A stretch of DNA of 64,000 nucleotides from Neolewinella xylanilytica. GTDB lineage: Bacteria > Bacteroidota > Bacteroidia > Chitinophagales > Saprospiraceae. Under the pieces are notes generated by a model. The model was not told where the DNA came from and ran no database searches. It saw only the letters and a list, made by a program, of their open reading frames with translations. Where the stretch lies: the NCBI RefSeq assembly GCF_002934605.1, contig NZ_PTJC01000006.1, forward strand, positions 620,001 through 684,000. Reading direction: 5' to 3'. A program made the position numbers and the translations under genes. Below are positions 25,511 through 33,208 of this stretch, in pieces (position 1 is the first letter of the stretch; each line of letters begins with the position of its first letter).

Positions 25511-25542
25511 CAAAGATAGCTTGCTATCCGTAGAGCTCCAAA
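25511..25542 (-). promoter_or_regulatory. Promoter of tRNA-Ile (TTTG-N20-TATCTTTG)
   Basis: On the minus strand, TTTG (25539-25542) is followed after 20 bp by TATCTTTG (25511-25518). Both boxes match the Bacteroidota sigma-A consensus, and the start point falls right at the mature tRNA 5' end. The -33 box lies inside the 3' end of the upstream reductase gene. Confidence 0.85.
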
Positions 25543-26255
25543 ATTACCTGCTCCTCGCGGTAGCCCATTTTCAGTAGGCGGGCACGGGCTTCGTCGACCA
25601 TCTGGCTCCAGCCGCAGAGGTAGAAGCGTACGTCGGGGCGGGGCTCCGCGTAGTCGCGTTCGTACAGCTGGTGGACGTAGCCGTCGGCGACTTCGAAAGT
25701 CGGGGCTTCGGTGGGGCGTTCGCGACTAAGGGCCACGCTGTAGGTGAAGTGGGGAAACTCCTCGGCGAGCCGTTCGAATTCTTCCCGGTAGAGGATATCG
25801 GCGGGCGTGCGGGAGCCGTAGATCAGGTGAAAGTGGCGGGTCTCGTGGGGCAGCCGCTGCAGCAGCATCGACCGAAAGGGGGCCACTCCCGTGCCGGTAC
25901 AGACCATGACGACGTCATACTCCAGCGGCCGGTCCGGTAGGGTGAAAACGCCCCCGGGTTCCTTGGTCATCACCCGGGTGCCGGGTTCGGCCTCCTCGAA
26001 GAGGTAGGCCGTTCCCTTACCACCGGGTAGCTGGACGATGCAGAGTTCCGCCTCGTTTGATTCATTGGGCGGGGAGGCGATGGAATAGCTCCGCCACCGC
26101 TCCCGCCGCCGCTCGCTGATGGGCAGGTCAAGGGTGAGAAACTGGCCCGGTTGGAATTCCAGCTTCTCGCGGTCGGGCAGGGCTACCCAAAAACTACGCA
26201 CGGTCGGGCTGCGCTGCTCGATGCGGTTAATGACGGCTTCCTTCCACTTGCTCAT
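25524..26255 (-). CDS. FAD-binding ferredoxin/flavodoxin-NADP reductase-type oxidoreductase
   Basis: The 243-residue protein shows the FNR fold in full: an FAD-binding beta barrel with the RSYSIAS flavin motif near residue 57 and the GVFTLP loop, then an NAD(P) domain with the nucleotide motif CTGTGVAPFRSML and the C-terminal pattern FYLCGWSQMVDEARARLLKMGY ending in Tyr-Gly. It transfers electrons between NAD(P)H and a ferredoxin- or flavodoxin-like partner in the cytosol. Its ATG overlaps the stop of the GHMP kinase gene (ATGA), so the two are translationally coupled, a link whose meaning is unknown. Confidence 0.92.
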   Translation of the reverse strand: MSKWKEAVINRIEQRSPTVRSFWVALPDREKLEFQPGQFLTLDLPISERRRERWRSYSIASPPNESNEAELCIVQLPGGKGTAYLFEEAEPGTRVMTKEPGGVFTLPDRPLEYDVVMVCTGTGVAPFRSMLLQRLPHETRHFHLIYGSRTPADILYREEFERLAEEFPHFTYSVALSRERPTEAPTFEVADGYVHQLYERDYAEPRPDVRFYLCGWSQMVDEARARLLKMGYREEQVILELYG

Positions 26256-27178
26256 AGTACTAGGTCGTTGTAGGGGATAACCGTCGCGTACCCCCGCTCG
26301 TTGAAGTACGCGTGGGTCTTTTCCAGGGGCTGTTCCGTGAGTGCCCAGACGAAGTCGCCGCCCCAGGCTCCGAGGCTCTTGATCTCGCCGTCGAAGTCAC
26401 TGAATAGCTCCTCCCGTACCGGCGTGAGGCCGAGCACGTCGGCCACCAGACGTTCGTAGCCGGTAGCCACGCGGGCGGCGGCGCGCAGGTGAGCGGACTG
26501 TAGGAACAGTCGGGCGTCCTGGTTGGCTTCCCACAGCATTTCCTCGTCGATGTCGGACGAGTGGTACAGTTCCAGGGCTTTCCGGCTGTTCTGTTTCCGG
26601 TTGCGGTGCACGAAGCAGGTCGTGGCCAGCCAGTCGGGTGACCAATCCCATTCGGTGATTTTCGGCTCGGTGCCGTGGCGCTGGTAGAGCAGGGGCGCGT
26701 CGGCCTCGGCGCAGGCCAGGTCATAGCCGCTGCCGCCGAAGGTGCGTTCGAGCAGGGCGTAGGGATTCACCCCCAGGTGCTCGGCCAGGAAGCTGACCAG
26801 GGTGGAGCTACTGCCCAGGCCCCAGTCGGCGGGAAATTCCAGCTCGCACACGACCCGGCTGCCGGACAGGACGTCGGTGCTGCCGGGGCGCAGCTCCTCC
26901 GCCGCGTGAAAGAGTTGCAGTAACCGATCCCGGACCGGCTCGTCCGGGGGTTGCGGCTGCCGCCGGGCGTCGCGGGGGATGACCAATCGCCCGGTTTCGG
27001 AGCCCGTATGATCGATCATGACCCACTGCAGGTCGGTGGTCTCGGCTCCCGGCTGGCGGGTTACGGTGAATCGCTGTCCCAGGCGGGTAGGTACGGCCAG
27101 GGCGGTGGCGCCATCGAGCACGAAGTACTCGCCAATGAGTAGGAGCTTGCCGTGCTTGTAGTAGACTGTTTCGGACAT
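26252..27178 (-). CDS. GYDIA-type GHMP kinase
   Basis: The 308-residue protein has the GHMP kinase order: an N-terminal strand KHGKLLLIGEYFVLDGATALAV resembling mevalonate kinase, the ATP-binding glycine/serine loop PADWGLGSSSTLVSFLAE near residue 110, and SGYDLACAEADAP, which is the signature of the GYDIA family (Leu in place of Ile). The C-terminal SLGAWGGDFVWAL is the third motif. Bacteroidota members are annotated as kinases of unknown substrate. I chose ATG 27178 since the fold begins right away; the longer start 27199 runs into the rpsA terminator. Coupled to the downstream reductase by a four-base overlap. Confidence 0.9.
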   Translation of the reverse strand: MSETVYYKHGKLLLIGEYFVLDGATALAVPTRLGQRFTVTRQPGAETTDLQWVMIDHTGSETGRLVIPRDARRQPQPPDEPVRDRLLQLFHAAEELRPGSTDVLSGSRVVCELEFPADWGLGSSSTLVSFLAEHLGVNPYALLERTFGGSGYDLACAEADAPLLYQRHGTEPKITEWDWSPDWLATTCFVHRNRKQNSRKALELYHSSDIDEEMLWEANQDARLFLQSAHLRAAARVATGYERLVADVLGLTPVREELFSDFDGEIKSLGAWGGDFVWALTEQPLEKTHAYFNERGYATVIPYNDLVL

Positions 27179-27182
27179 GGGG

Positions 27183-27190
27183 CAAAAGTA
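27183..27190 (-). promoter_or_regulatory. -7 promoter element of the GHMP kinase operon, within the rpsA terminator tail
   Basis: On the minus strand TACTTTTG is a perfect TAnnTTTG and ends only four bases before the ATG at 27178, so the mRNA would be almost leaderless. The same bases form the T-rich tail of the rpsA terminator. No TTTG at -33 is visible (it would lie in the hairpin). Confidence 0.6.
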
Positions 27191-27222
27191 AAAGGCCACC
27201 CCGTATGTACGGAGTGGCCTTT
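27191..27222 (-). terminator. rpsA Rho-independent terminator
   Basis: On the minus strand a 15-bp stem (27208-27222 with 27191-27205; AAAGGCCACTCCGTA) has a single U-G wobble and a TG loop, followed by the tail TTTTACTTTT. It lies 23 bp after the rpsA stop. Confidence 0.85.
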
Positions 27223-27244
27223 GTCAGAAGGTATCGCGGACGAA

Positions 27245-29389
27245 TTAGTTTTCGTCGTCCTCGTCTTCGTTGTTGAGCTGTTCGCGTAGTTGCTCGAAGG
27301 CGCTGAGATCACCGAGCGTAGAGCGCTCGTTGCTGGCGTTGGTCTGCTTGACCGCCTTGCGAGTGTACTGCTGCTCTTCGCGGCGTTCGCGCACGACCGT
27401 ATCCTTGGCCTCGCGACGGATGTCGTTTACGTAGCGGCTGTGGCTGACCATGAGCTTCTTCTGATCGCGGTCGAACTCGATGACCTTCACGGTCAGGGTC
27501 TCGTCCACTTCAGCGATGCTGCCGTCTTCCTTGCGCATCAGTTTGATCGGCGCGTAAGCCTCCAGGCCGTAGGGCATCTGCACGATGGCGCCGCGGTCGT
27601 CCTTGCGGAGTACGGTCGCCTCGTGGTAGCTGCCTTCCGGGAAGACCGACTCGAAGCTGTCCCAGGGGTTTTCCTCGAGTTGCTTGTGGCCGAGCGACAT
27701 CTTGCGGTTGTGGTCGTCTACTTCCAGTACGGTGACGTCGATTTCATCGCCAACCTTGGTGAACTCGCTCGGGTGACCGAAGCGCTTGGTCCAGCTGAGG
27801 TCGCTGATGTGAATCATGCCGCCGATGCCGTCGTTAAGCTCGACGAATACACCGTAGGGGGTAAGGTTCTTGACCTTTCCGGTGTGCTTGGAGCCCACGG
27901 AGAAGTTTTCGAAGATGTTGTCCCACGGATCCTGCTGCAGTTGCTTGATCGACAGGGACATCTTGCGATCGTCGCGATCGATGGTGACCACCTTGGCGTT
28001 GCGGGTTTCACCGACGGTGAAGTACTCGCGGGCGTTGATGGGCTGGTTGCTCCAGCTCACTTCGCTAACGTGTACCAGACCTTCTACGCCGGGCATGATC
28101 TCGAGGAAAGCGCCGTAGTCTTCGATGTTGACTACGCGGCCCTCGACGGTGCTGCCTTCGGTAACGTTGTCGTCCAGTACCTCCCAGGGGTGGGGCTGGA
28201 GTTGCTTGAGGCCGAGGCTGATCCGCTTCTTGTTCTCGTCGAAGTCGAGTACCGCCACGTTGACCTTCTGGTTGAGTTCCAGTACGTCGCTGGGGTGGTT
28301 GATGCGTCCCCAGCTGATGTCGGTGATGTAGAGGAGTCCGTCGACGCCACCCAGGTCGAGGAAGGCCCCGAAGTCGGTGATGTTCTTGACGATACCTTCC
28401 AGTACCTGACCGCGCTCGAGGCTGGCGATGATGGCTTCGCGCTGCTCGGCCAGGTCGCTTTCGATGAGGGCTTTGTGGGAAACGACGGCGTTCTTGATCG
28501 TCTCGTTGATCTTGACGACTTTGAATTCCATGGTCTTACCGACGTAGGCATCGTAGTCGACGATCGGCTTGATGTCGATCTGCGAGCCGGGTAGGAAGGT
28601 TTCCAGACCGCCGCAGTCGGCGATGAGGCCGCCCTTCGTCTTGCTGATCACCTTACCGTTGATGACGGTGCCGTTGGTGTACGAATCGCGAATGCGGTCC
28701 CAGGCACGGAGCAGCTTGGCCTTGCGGCGGCTGAGCACGAGCTGTCCCTTTTCGTCTTCCTGCTGCTCGACGTATACTTCGACGGTGCTGCCGACTTCTA
28801 CGTTCTGGTCGCGGAATTCGCTGAGGGGAAGGAGGCCGTCGCTCTTGTAGTTCAGGTCGAGGATAACGTCGCCGTCGATGATGGCCGACACCTTGGCCGA
28901 CATGATCTCGGCTTCCTGGATGTTGGTCATCGAGGCCTCGTACTCCTTCTCCATGGCTTCGCGCTCGGAGGCAGAGTACCGGTTGTCGATCTTAGCGATG
29001 GCGTCCCAGGCGAAAGCATCGTGGGCGGCACCGGTGGCGCCGCTCTGGTCGGCCTCGTCGATTTCAACGGCTTCTTCCTTCACCTCTTCGGTGAGGGCTA
29101 CGGAGACGCGGGTGGATTCTTTGCGGATTACCTTAGCTTTCCGTTCGGCTTCACTGTCGTCGTCATCCAGGCTGTCCTCGGCGTCGTCGTTGGCGCTGGC
29201 CACGTCGTCGTCGGTGGCTTGGCGGCCGGGCTTGATCTTCGACTGCGCCTCGGTGATCTCGGGCGTTACTTCCTCCTTGGTGGGAGTTGCTTGGTCTTCG
29301 ATGGATTGTTTTGCCTCCGGCGTAATGGAATCCGTGGAGGTCTCTTCGGTGGTCCCGTCTTGCGGGTCCTTATCATCGTCTACTTGCAT
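27245..29389 (-). CDS. rpsA: 30S ribosomal protein S1 with six S1 domains and an acidic N-terminal extension
   Basis: The 714-residue protein is longer than the 557 residues of E. coli S1. Residues 1 to about 140 form an acidic, low-complexity extension (DDDKDPQDG, DDSEAERKAK). Six S1 domains follow, recognisable by GDVILDLNYKSDGLLP, GGLIADCGGLETFLPGSQID, FGAFLDLGGVDGLLYITDIS, YGAFLEIMPGVEGLVHVSEV, YGVFVELNDGIGGMIHISDL and RGAIVQMPYGLEAYAPI. S1 holds mRNA on the small subunit. The Bacteroidota initiate translation without strong Shine-Dalgarno pairing, so S1 is of special interest here. Own promoter upstream and own terminator downstream. Confidence 0.95.
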   Translation of the reverse strand: MQVDDDKDPQDGTTEETSTDSITPEAKQSIEDQATPTKEEVTPEITEAQSKIKPGRQATDDDVASANDDAEDSLDDDDSEAERKAKVIRKESTRVSVALTEEVKEEAVEIDEADQSGATGAAHDAFAWDAIAKIDNRYSASEREAMEKEYEASMTNIQEAEIMSAKVSAIIDGDVILDLNYKSDGLLPLSEFRDQNVEVGSTVEVYVEQQEDEKGQLVLSRRKAKLLRAWDRIRDSYTNGTVINGKVISKTKGGLIADCGGLETFLPGSQIDIKPIVDYDAYVGKTMEFKVVKINETIKNAVVSHKALIESDLAEQREAIIASLERGQVLEGIVKNITDFGAFLDLGGVDGLLYITDISWGRINHPSDVLELNQKVNVAVLDFDENKKRISLGLKQLQPHPWEVLDDNVTEGSTVEGRVVNIEDYGAFLEIMPGVEGLVHVSEVSWSNQPINAREYFTVGETRNAKVVTIDRDDRKMSLSIKQLQQDPWDNIFENFSVGSKHTGKVKNLTPYGVFVELNDGIGGMIHISDLSWTKRFGHPSEFTKVGDEIDVTVLEVDDHNRKMSLGHKQLEENPWDSFESVFPEGSYHEATVLRKDDRGAIVQMPYGLEAYAPIKLMRKEDGSIAEVDETLTVKVIEFDRDQKKLMVSHSRYVNDIRREAKDTVVRERREEQQYTRKAVKQTNASNERSTLGDLSAFEQLREQLNNEDEDDEN

Positions 29390-29477
29390 AGCGTGACAGG
29401 TTTAAAAGGTTAAAAATCTGAGCCAGCTTGCGGGGTGGCCGTTCCCCGCCCGTCGCCAGGGTATGGCTAAGGGAGCG

Positions 29478-29485
29478 CAAAGATA
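29478..29485 (-). promoter_or_regulatory. -7 promoter element of rpsA
   Basis: TATCTTTG on the minus strand is a perfect TAnnTTTG and predicts a transcript start near 29471, giving a leader of about 80 nt. A -33 TTTG at the right distance is not evident. Confidence 0.65.
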
Positions 29486-29590
29486 CGGAAAAGATCGGTA
29501 GGGTGCTGGTTTGGCAAAGGCAATATTTTACCAGCCTCCGGCATGCTTATGTGGCACCGACCCGCTTCCATTCGACCGGCTATGGATTGC

Positions 29591-32500
29591 TCACAGCTTC
29601 ACGAAAGACCGGTTGATATGACGCCCCCCCTCTACCACGCGAATGCGGTACACGCCACGGCTCAAACTGCTCACGTCCAGGTCGGTGCGGATTCGATCCC
29701 ACTCCTTGCGAAGGGTAAAGGTCCGCACCGTCCGGCCGTCGGGGCCGTATACCTCCACCTGTACGTATCCGGTCTGGCCGCCCGAAAGCTCTAACCAGAG
29801 CTCGTTCCGTACGGGGTTTGGGTAAAGACCGAGCTTTAATTCCTGTACCGAAGTAATGGCAGCGGGCCGGAGCGCTTGCTGGTCTGTCGTGGTATAGATG
29901 ACGTTGGGGCAGCCAGGTCTGGTATTGAACAAGCCGGTAGGAGGCTCTTCCGCCGTAGTCAGGTGTAATTGCATGATACCCGTCAAAGGTTCGCGATTGG
30001 CAATGGCAATGGTATGAATGCCGGCCTCCAGCGAAAACCGTACTTCGGCCCCATCGTCGCTGACCTCCCGCCATTGAAAACCATTGGTATAGAGGTTGCT
30101 GCCGTCGCGTTCTTTCCACATCTTGATCCAATCACCGTTGTCGACCTGTACCCAGACGGAATTACTGTTCGTGCCCGGCGCATTCATCAAAAGGTAGAGC
30201 GCGTATTCCCCGGTCTCTTGAAGATCAAAGCGGTAAAACAGCTCCTGTTCCTTGATGTTAGTGGTTGGCATCTCCAACTTTCGGTCACCTCGGTACACCC
30301 GGTAAGACCGTCCGGTGCGGCCTTCATCGCGCAGCGTAACCCATCCCGAGTAAAAATCATCACATGCGGCATCGGTAGTATAGGTGGACGGCACTACGGG
30401 GCAAGCCGGATCGACGGGGGCTTTTTCCAGGGGTAAGTCGTCGACCGAGCTTACGTAAATCCGGTCGAGTTTTGTCCCCCTTTCGCGGTAGGCGAATTCC
30501 ACGATGTTGTTGCCGTTTGTCGATCCCGTCAGCACCTTTGGAAAGCGGTTCCACTGGAATCCCGCATCACCGTCCAGGATGGAATTCCAGGCGAACCATT
30601 CCCCCCCGTTGAAGCGAACCCAGTACGAATCGTTGTTCGGTGTGGCGGCGTCTACCCGGGCGAAGAGGTAGAGCGGCAGTTCGGCGGATTTCGAATTAAC
30701 GGGAACTTTAAACCGGATGGTGCTGGATTGGCTATCGGGGGCATCGCTTCCCGTGGCGGCCGGTCCGCTGGGGTAAACCAGGTACTCCCCGGCCGAAGCA
30801 TCCGCGGCTTCGCTTAATTTCCAAAGATCACCGTAATCTCCGCACTCAGCTTCTATCCAAAAGGAAACTGCGTCGTACGCACCTTCCTGGCAGTTTTGTG
30901 CGTCGGCACCCGTACCGGCGACAGAGTTTGCCGTTTGGCTGAGGTAAATTTTATCCAGCTGCGTACCGCCTTCCCGGTAGGCAAAATCAATGGTACCGCG
31001 GCCCTGCGATAAACGGATCGGGTCGCCGCTAAATGCATTCCAGGAGAACGTATCGCCCTGGGTAATGCCGGATTTCCAGGCGTACCACGGACCGTCGTTG
31101 GAGCGTATCCAGAAGGAATCTTCAGAGCCGGAAGGCGCCTTGATTCGTGCCTGCAGGTAATAAGCACCGCCCTCGACGCTATCTATGGTAAATCGAATGT
31201 AGTTGGCCCGAACGTGCCAGGGTGGGGTGGCGTAGTTGGTTTCGCCTGGATATACGGCATAGCTTCCCCCGGAGGCCGTCGGTTCATTCCTCACGTCCCA
31301 GCTGTCACCAATGTCCGCGCATTCCGCTTCGAACCAGAATTCATCCCGGAATGGCTCGGGCTCCTCCGGGAATCCGCCCTGCGGAAGTAAATTGATAATG
31401 GCGCCGCTTTTCTTGTATTGCTCTGGATCAAGAATGTTCGGGGCACCCGTATCGGGGCTGAGGATGAATTGATCCACGCCTAAATTAGGGCTACAGTAAG
31501 CGAATTCAATTGTATTTGTTCCGGCTTCTAGATGGAAGTCCGGCCCCGGGTAAAACGACCTTTCCAGGGTGATGATATTCCAGTTGTGCCACTCTCCGCC
31601 GTTGATCCTGGTCCAGATACAGTTTCCTTCCTCTACCGTGCTCCGGAAGGAACCAGCGAGATAATACTGCCCGGCATCCTCGGCGGATACATCCGGGACA
31701 ACGAAACGCAACTGGTTCGCGGGGACATCGGCCGGCGGGGAATTTAAGGATCTCTGACTTCCGCCTACCGCCAGGGAGTCCCGGGAGCGACCGATCTCGG
31801 TCTCTACGGACCAGTAGCTGCCCACCGCGGCATACTCGCCCTCGAGGCGGTAGGTGGTGCGATCCGAGCCTTCCATGCGTTCAATGGTGCGCCAGGTTGC
31901 AAAAGCCGTATGCGAAGCGCCAAAGTAGTCATAAGCAGTGAGGCTTACACCAACGTCGCCAAAGTATTCCCATAGAATATCTCCGTAGGGTTCCCCATCG
32001 TCTTCCTCACCGACACCGCTCGGAGACAGAGAAAAGAATACGACCTCACCGTCGGGGTCGTAACCGCTCCCGCGGATGAACTCAAAATCGTACACGTAAA
32101 CCTCTTCGCCGGGGGGCAATATCGCTACGGGGCGTTGGTTGACGAAGTCCGGGCAATTGGTTCCCATGATCGGGAAGTCGAGCGGGCGGGGCAGTTCACC
32201 TTTTTGTACCCATTCGTCTGCGTAGGAGTCTTCCGCGTACAGCTTATCCAATTGCACGTCTTCGGAAGCAAAGGCGATGTCGATCGAATATCCCGGTTCC
32301 GGACCTTGATCAGATAAATACAAGCCAGTCCCGACAAAGGATACCCAGGTCCAATCATCGGTGGTTGAAGTCAGGGGGAACAAGACCCAGGGCCCTCCCT
32401 TCGTGCGAACCCAAATTCCTCCCTCCGTAGTTTCTACCAGGCGAACGCGGAAAAAGGGAACGCGCGCTCCGATTTTTGCCTGAGTCAGGCGGATATAGTT

Positions 32501-32869
32501 GTTCAAATTATTATCGGTAGGTGCATCCGGGTAGACTGCGCCCACGGGCGCTTGTACGTATTCTCCGCTTGACGCCGTCGGGTCCGCCACCACGCTTAAA
32601 TTGCTCCCTACCTGCCCGCATTCCACGTCCAAAAAGGAGAGGGAAAATTCGGTGGTGTTTAACCTTCTGAAGAGGACGTCCGTCGGCGAAAGCTCAGGTG
32701 GCCGCGAGTTCCATAGCCTGACATCTTTCGTAATGAGGCTGGACAGGGTGTTATCGTCTGCCCGGGGATTGCCAAAAATGGCTTTGGGAGAATACAGGCA
32801 AAGCACTTGAAGCAGGACCAGGGCCGGAAAGCGGAGGCTAATATGTTGGACAGTCTCGTGGATTGGCAT
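29591..32869 (-). CDS. Secreted multi-module T9SS cargo protein (five repeated CBM-like modules, type A sorting domain)
   Basis: The 1092-residue protein has an N-terminal signal or anchor and five copies of a module of about 140-160 residues (roughly 78-220, 345-490, 520-665, 690-850 and 865-1005). Each reads EAEC-G-W--E-ASGGSYAVYP, then YYLQARxxAP, DSFWIRSNDGPWYAW and VEFAYREGGTKLDRIYLS, with two or more Cys. The pattern resembles a beta-sandwich carbohydrate-binding module (CBM6/35 type), but the family is not one I can name. A PKD-like segment (about 245-340) lies between the first two. Residues about 1010-1092 are the T9SS type A sorting domain (LGLYPNPVRNELWLEL, SRGVYRIRVVEGG). It should be exported and either surface-bound or released, perhaps to bind polysaccharide. 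Confidence 0.88.
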   Translation of the reverse strand: MPIHETVQHISLRFPALVLLQVLCLYSPKAIFGNPRADDNTLSSLITKDVRLWNSRPPELSPTDVLFRRLNTTEFSLSFLDVECGQVGSNLSVVADPTASSGEYVQAPVGAVYPDAPTDNNLNNYIRLTQAKIGARVPFFRVRLVETTEGGIWVRTKGGPWVLFPLTSTTDDWTWVSFVGTGLYLSDQGPEPGYSIDIAFASEDVQLDKLYAEDSYADEWVQKGELPRPLDFPIMGTNCPDFVNQRPVAILPPGEEVYVYDFEFIRGSGYDPDGEVVFFSLSPSGVGEEDDGEPYGDILWEYFGDVGVSLTAYDYFGASHTAFATWRTIERMEGSDRTTYRLEGEYAAVGSYWSVETEIGRSRDSLAVGGSQRSLNSPPADVPANQLRFVVPDVSAEDAGQYYLAGSFRSTVEEGNCIWTRINGGEWHNWNIITLERSFYPGPDFHLEAGTNTIEFAYCSPNLGVDQFILSPDTGAPNILDPEQYKKSGAIINLLPQGGFPEEPEPFRDEFWFEAECADIGDSWDVRNEPTASGGSYAVYPGETNYATPPWHVRANYIRFTIDSVEGGAYYLQARIKAPSGSEDSFWIRSNDGPWYAWKSGITQGDTFSWNAFSGDPIRLSQGRGTIDFAYREGGTQLDKIYLSQTANSVAGTGADAQNCQEGAYDAVSFWIEAECGDYGDLWKLSEAADASAGEYLVYPSGPAATGSDAPDSQSSTIRFKVPVNSKSAELPLYLFARVDAATPNNDSYWVRFNGGEWFAWNSILDGDAGFQWNRFPKVLTGSTNGNNIVEFAYRERGTKLDRIYVSSVDDLPLEKAPVDPACPVVPSTYTTDAACDDFYSGWVTLRDEGRTGRSYRVYRGDRKLEMPTTNIKEQELFYRFDLQETGEYALYLLMNAPGTNSNSVWVQVDNGDWIKMWKERDGSNLYTNGFQWREVSDDGAEVRFSLEAGIHTIAIANREPLTGIMQLHLTTAEEPPTGLFNTRPGCPNVIYTTTDQQALRPAAITSVQELKLGLYPNPVRNELWLELSGGQTGYVQVEVYGPDGRTVRTFTLRKEWDRIRTDLDVSSLSRGVYRIRVVEGGRHINRSFVKL

Positions 32870-32957
32870 AGTGAAGGTTGTGTTTGTTCACAGTTACGCC
32901 AATGAAAATAACGGAATGGAAATAAGCAGTCAAATAATATTTTGCATTGCCCCAAGC

Positions 32958-32989
32958 AAAAAACCGCGCCCGGCAAAGCCGAACGCGGT
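32958..32989 (-). terminator. Rho-independent terminator of tRNA-Cys
   Basis: On the minus strand a 12-bp stem (32978-32989 with 32963-32974) with two T-G wobbles and the loop TTT is followed by a TTTTTT tail, just after the tRNA 3' end. Confidence 0.85.
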
Positions 32990-32997
32990 CGTGAAAG

Positions 32998-33068
32998 AGG
33001 TTGGGAGCGGATTCGAACCGCCGTACAAGGTTTTGCAGACCTTTGCCTAGCCACTCGGCCACCCAACC
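32998..33068 (-). tRNA. tRNA-Cys, anticodon GCA
   Basis: The 71-nt gene has acceptor GGTTGGG/CCCAACC, the D arm GGCCGAGTGGCTAGGC, the anticodon stem-loop GGTCTGCAAAACC with GCA, and a T arm with GGTTCGAATCC. The discriminator base is T, as usual for tRNA-Cys. CCA is not encoded. Confidence 0.96.
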
Positions 33069-33077
33069 AGGGGGCTG

Positions 33078-33109
33078 CAAAAGTAGGTGAGCGCAACGGC
33101 AGCACCAAA
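33078..33109 (-). promoter_or_regulatory. Promoter of tRNA-Cys (TTTG-N20-TACTTTTG)
   Basis: On the minus strand TTTG (33106-33109) is followed by 20 bp and TACTTTTG (33078-33085), both perfect matches to the Bacteroidota promoter consensus, and the predicted start falls at the tRNA 5' end. Confidence 0.85.
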
Positions 33110-33208
33110 CTTTGTCAGCTGTTTTTATCGTACGAGGTGGACAACGCCCATGGGGGCGCATAAGTTTCCCGTCCAGGATGAATCGTTGGGGCGAACTTCT
33201 GTGGAAAC

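Noticed and set aside
27290..28594. 434-codon open frame on the plus strand
   Set aside because: Antisense to the repeated S1 domains of rpsA; it inherits the repeats and is rich in Val, Asp and Leu without a fold signature.
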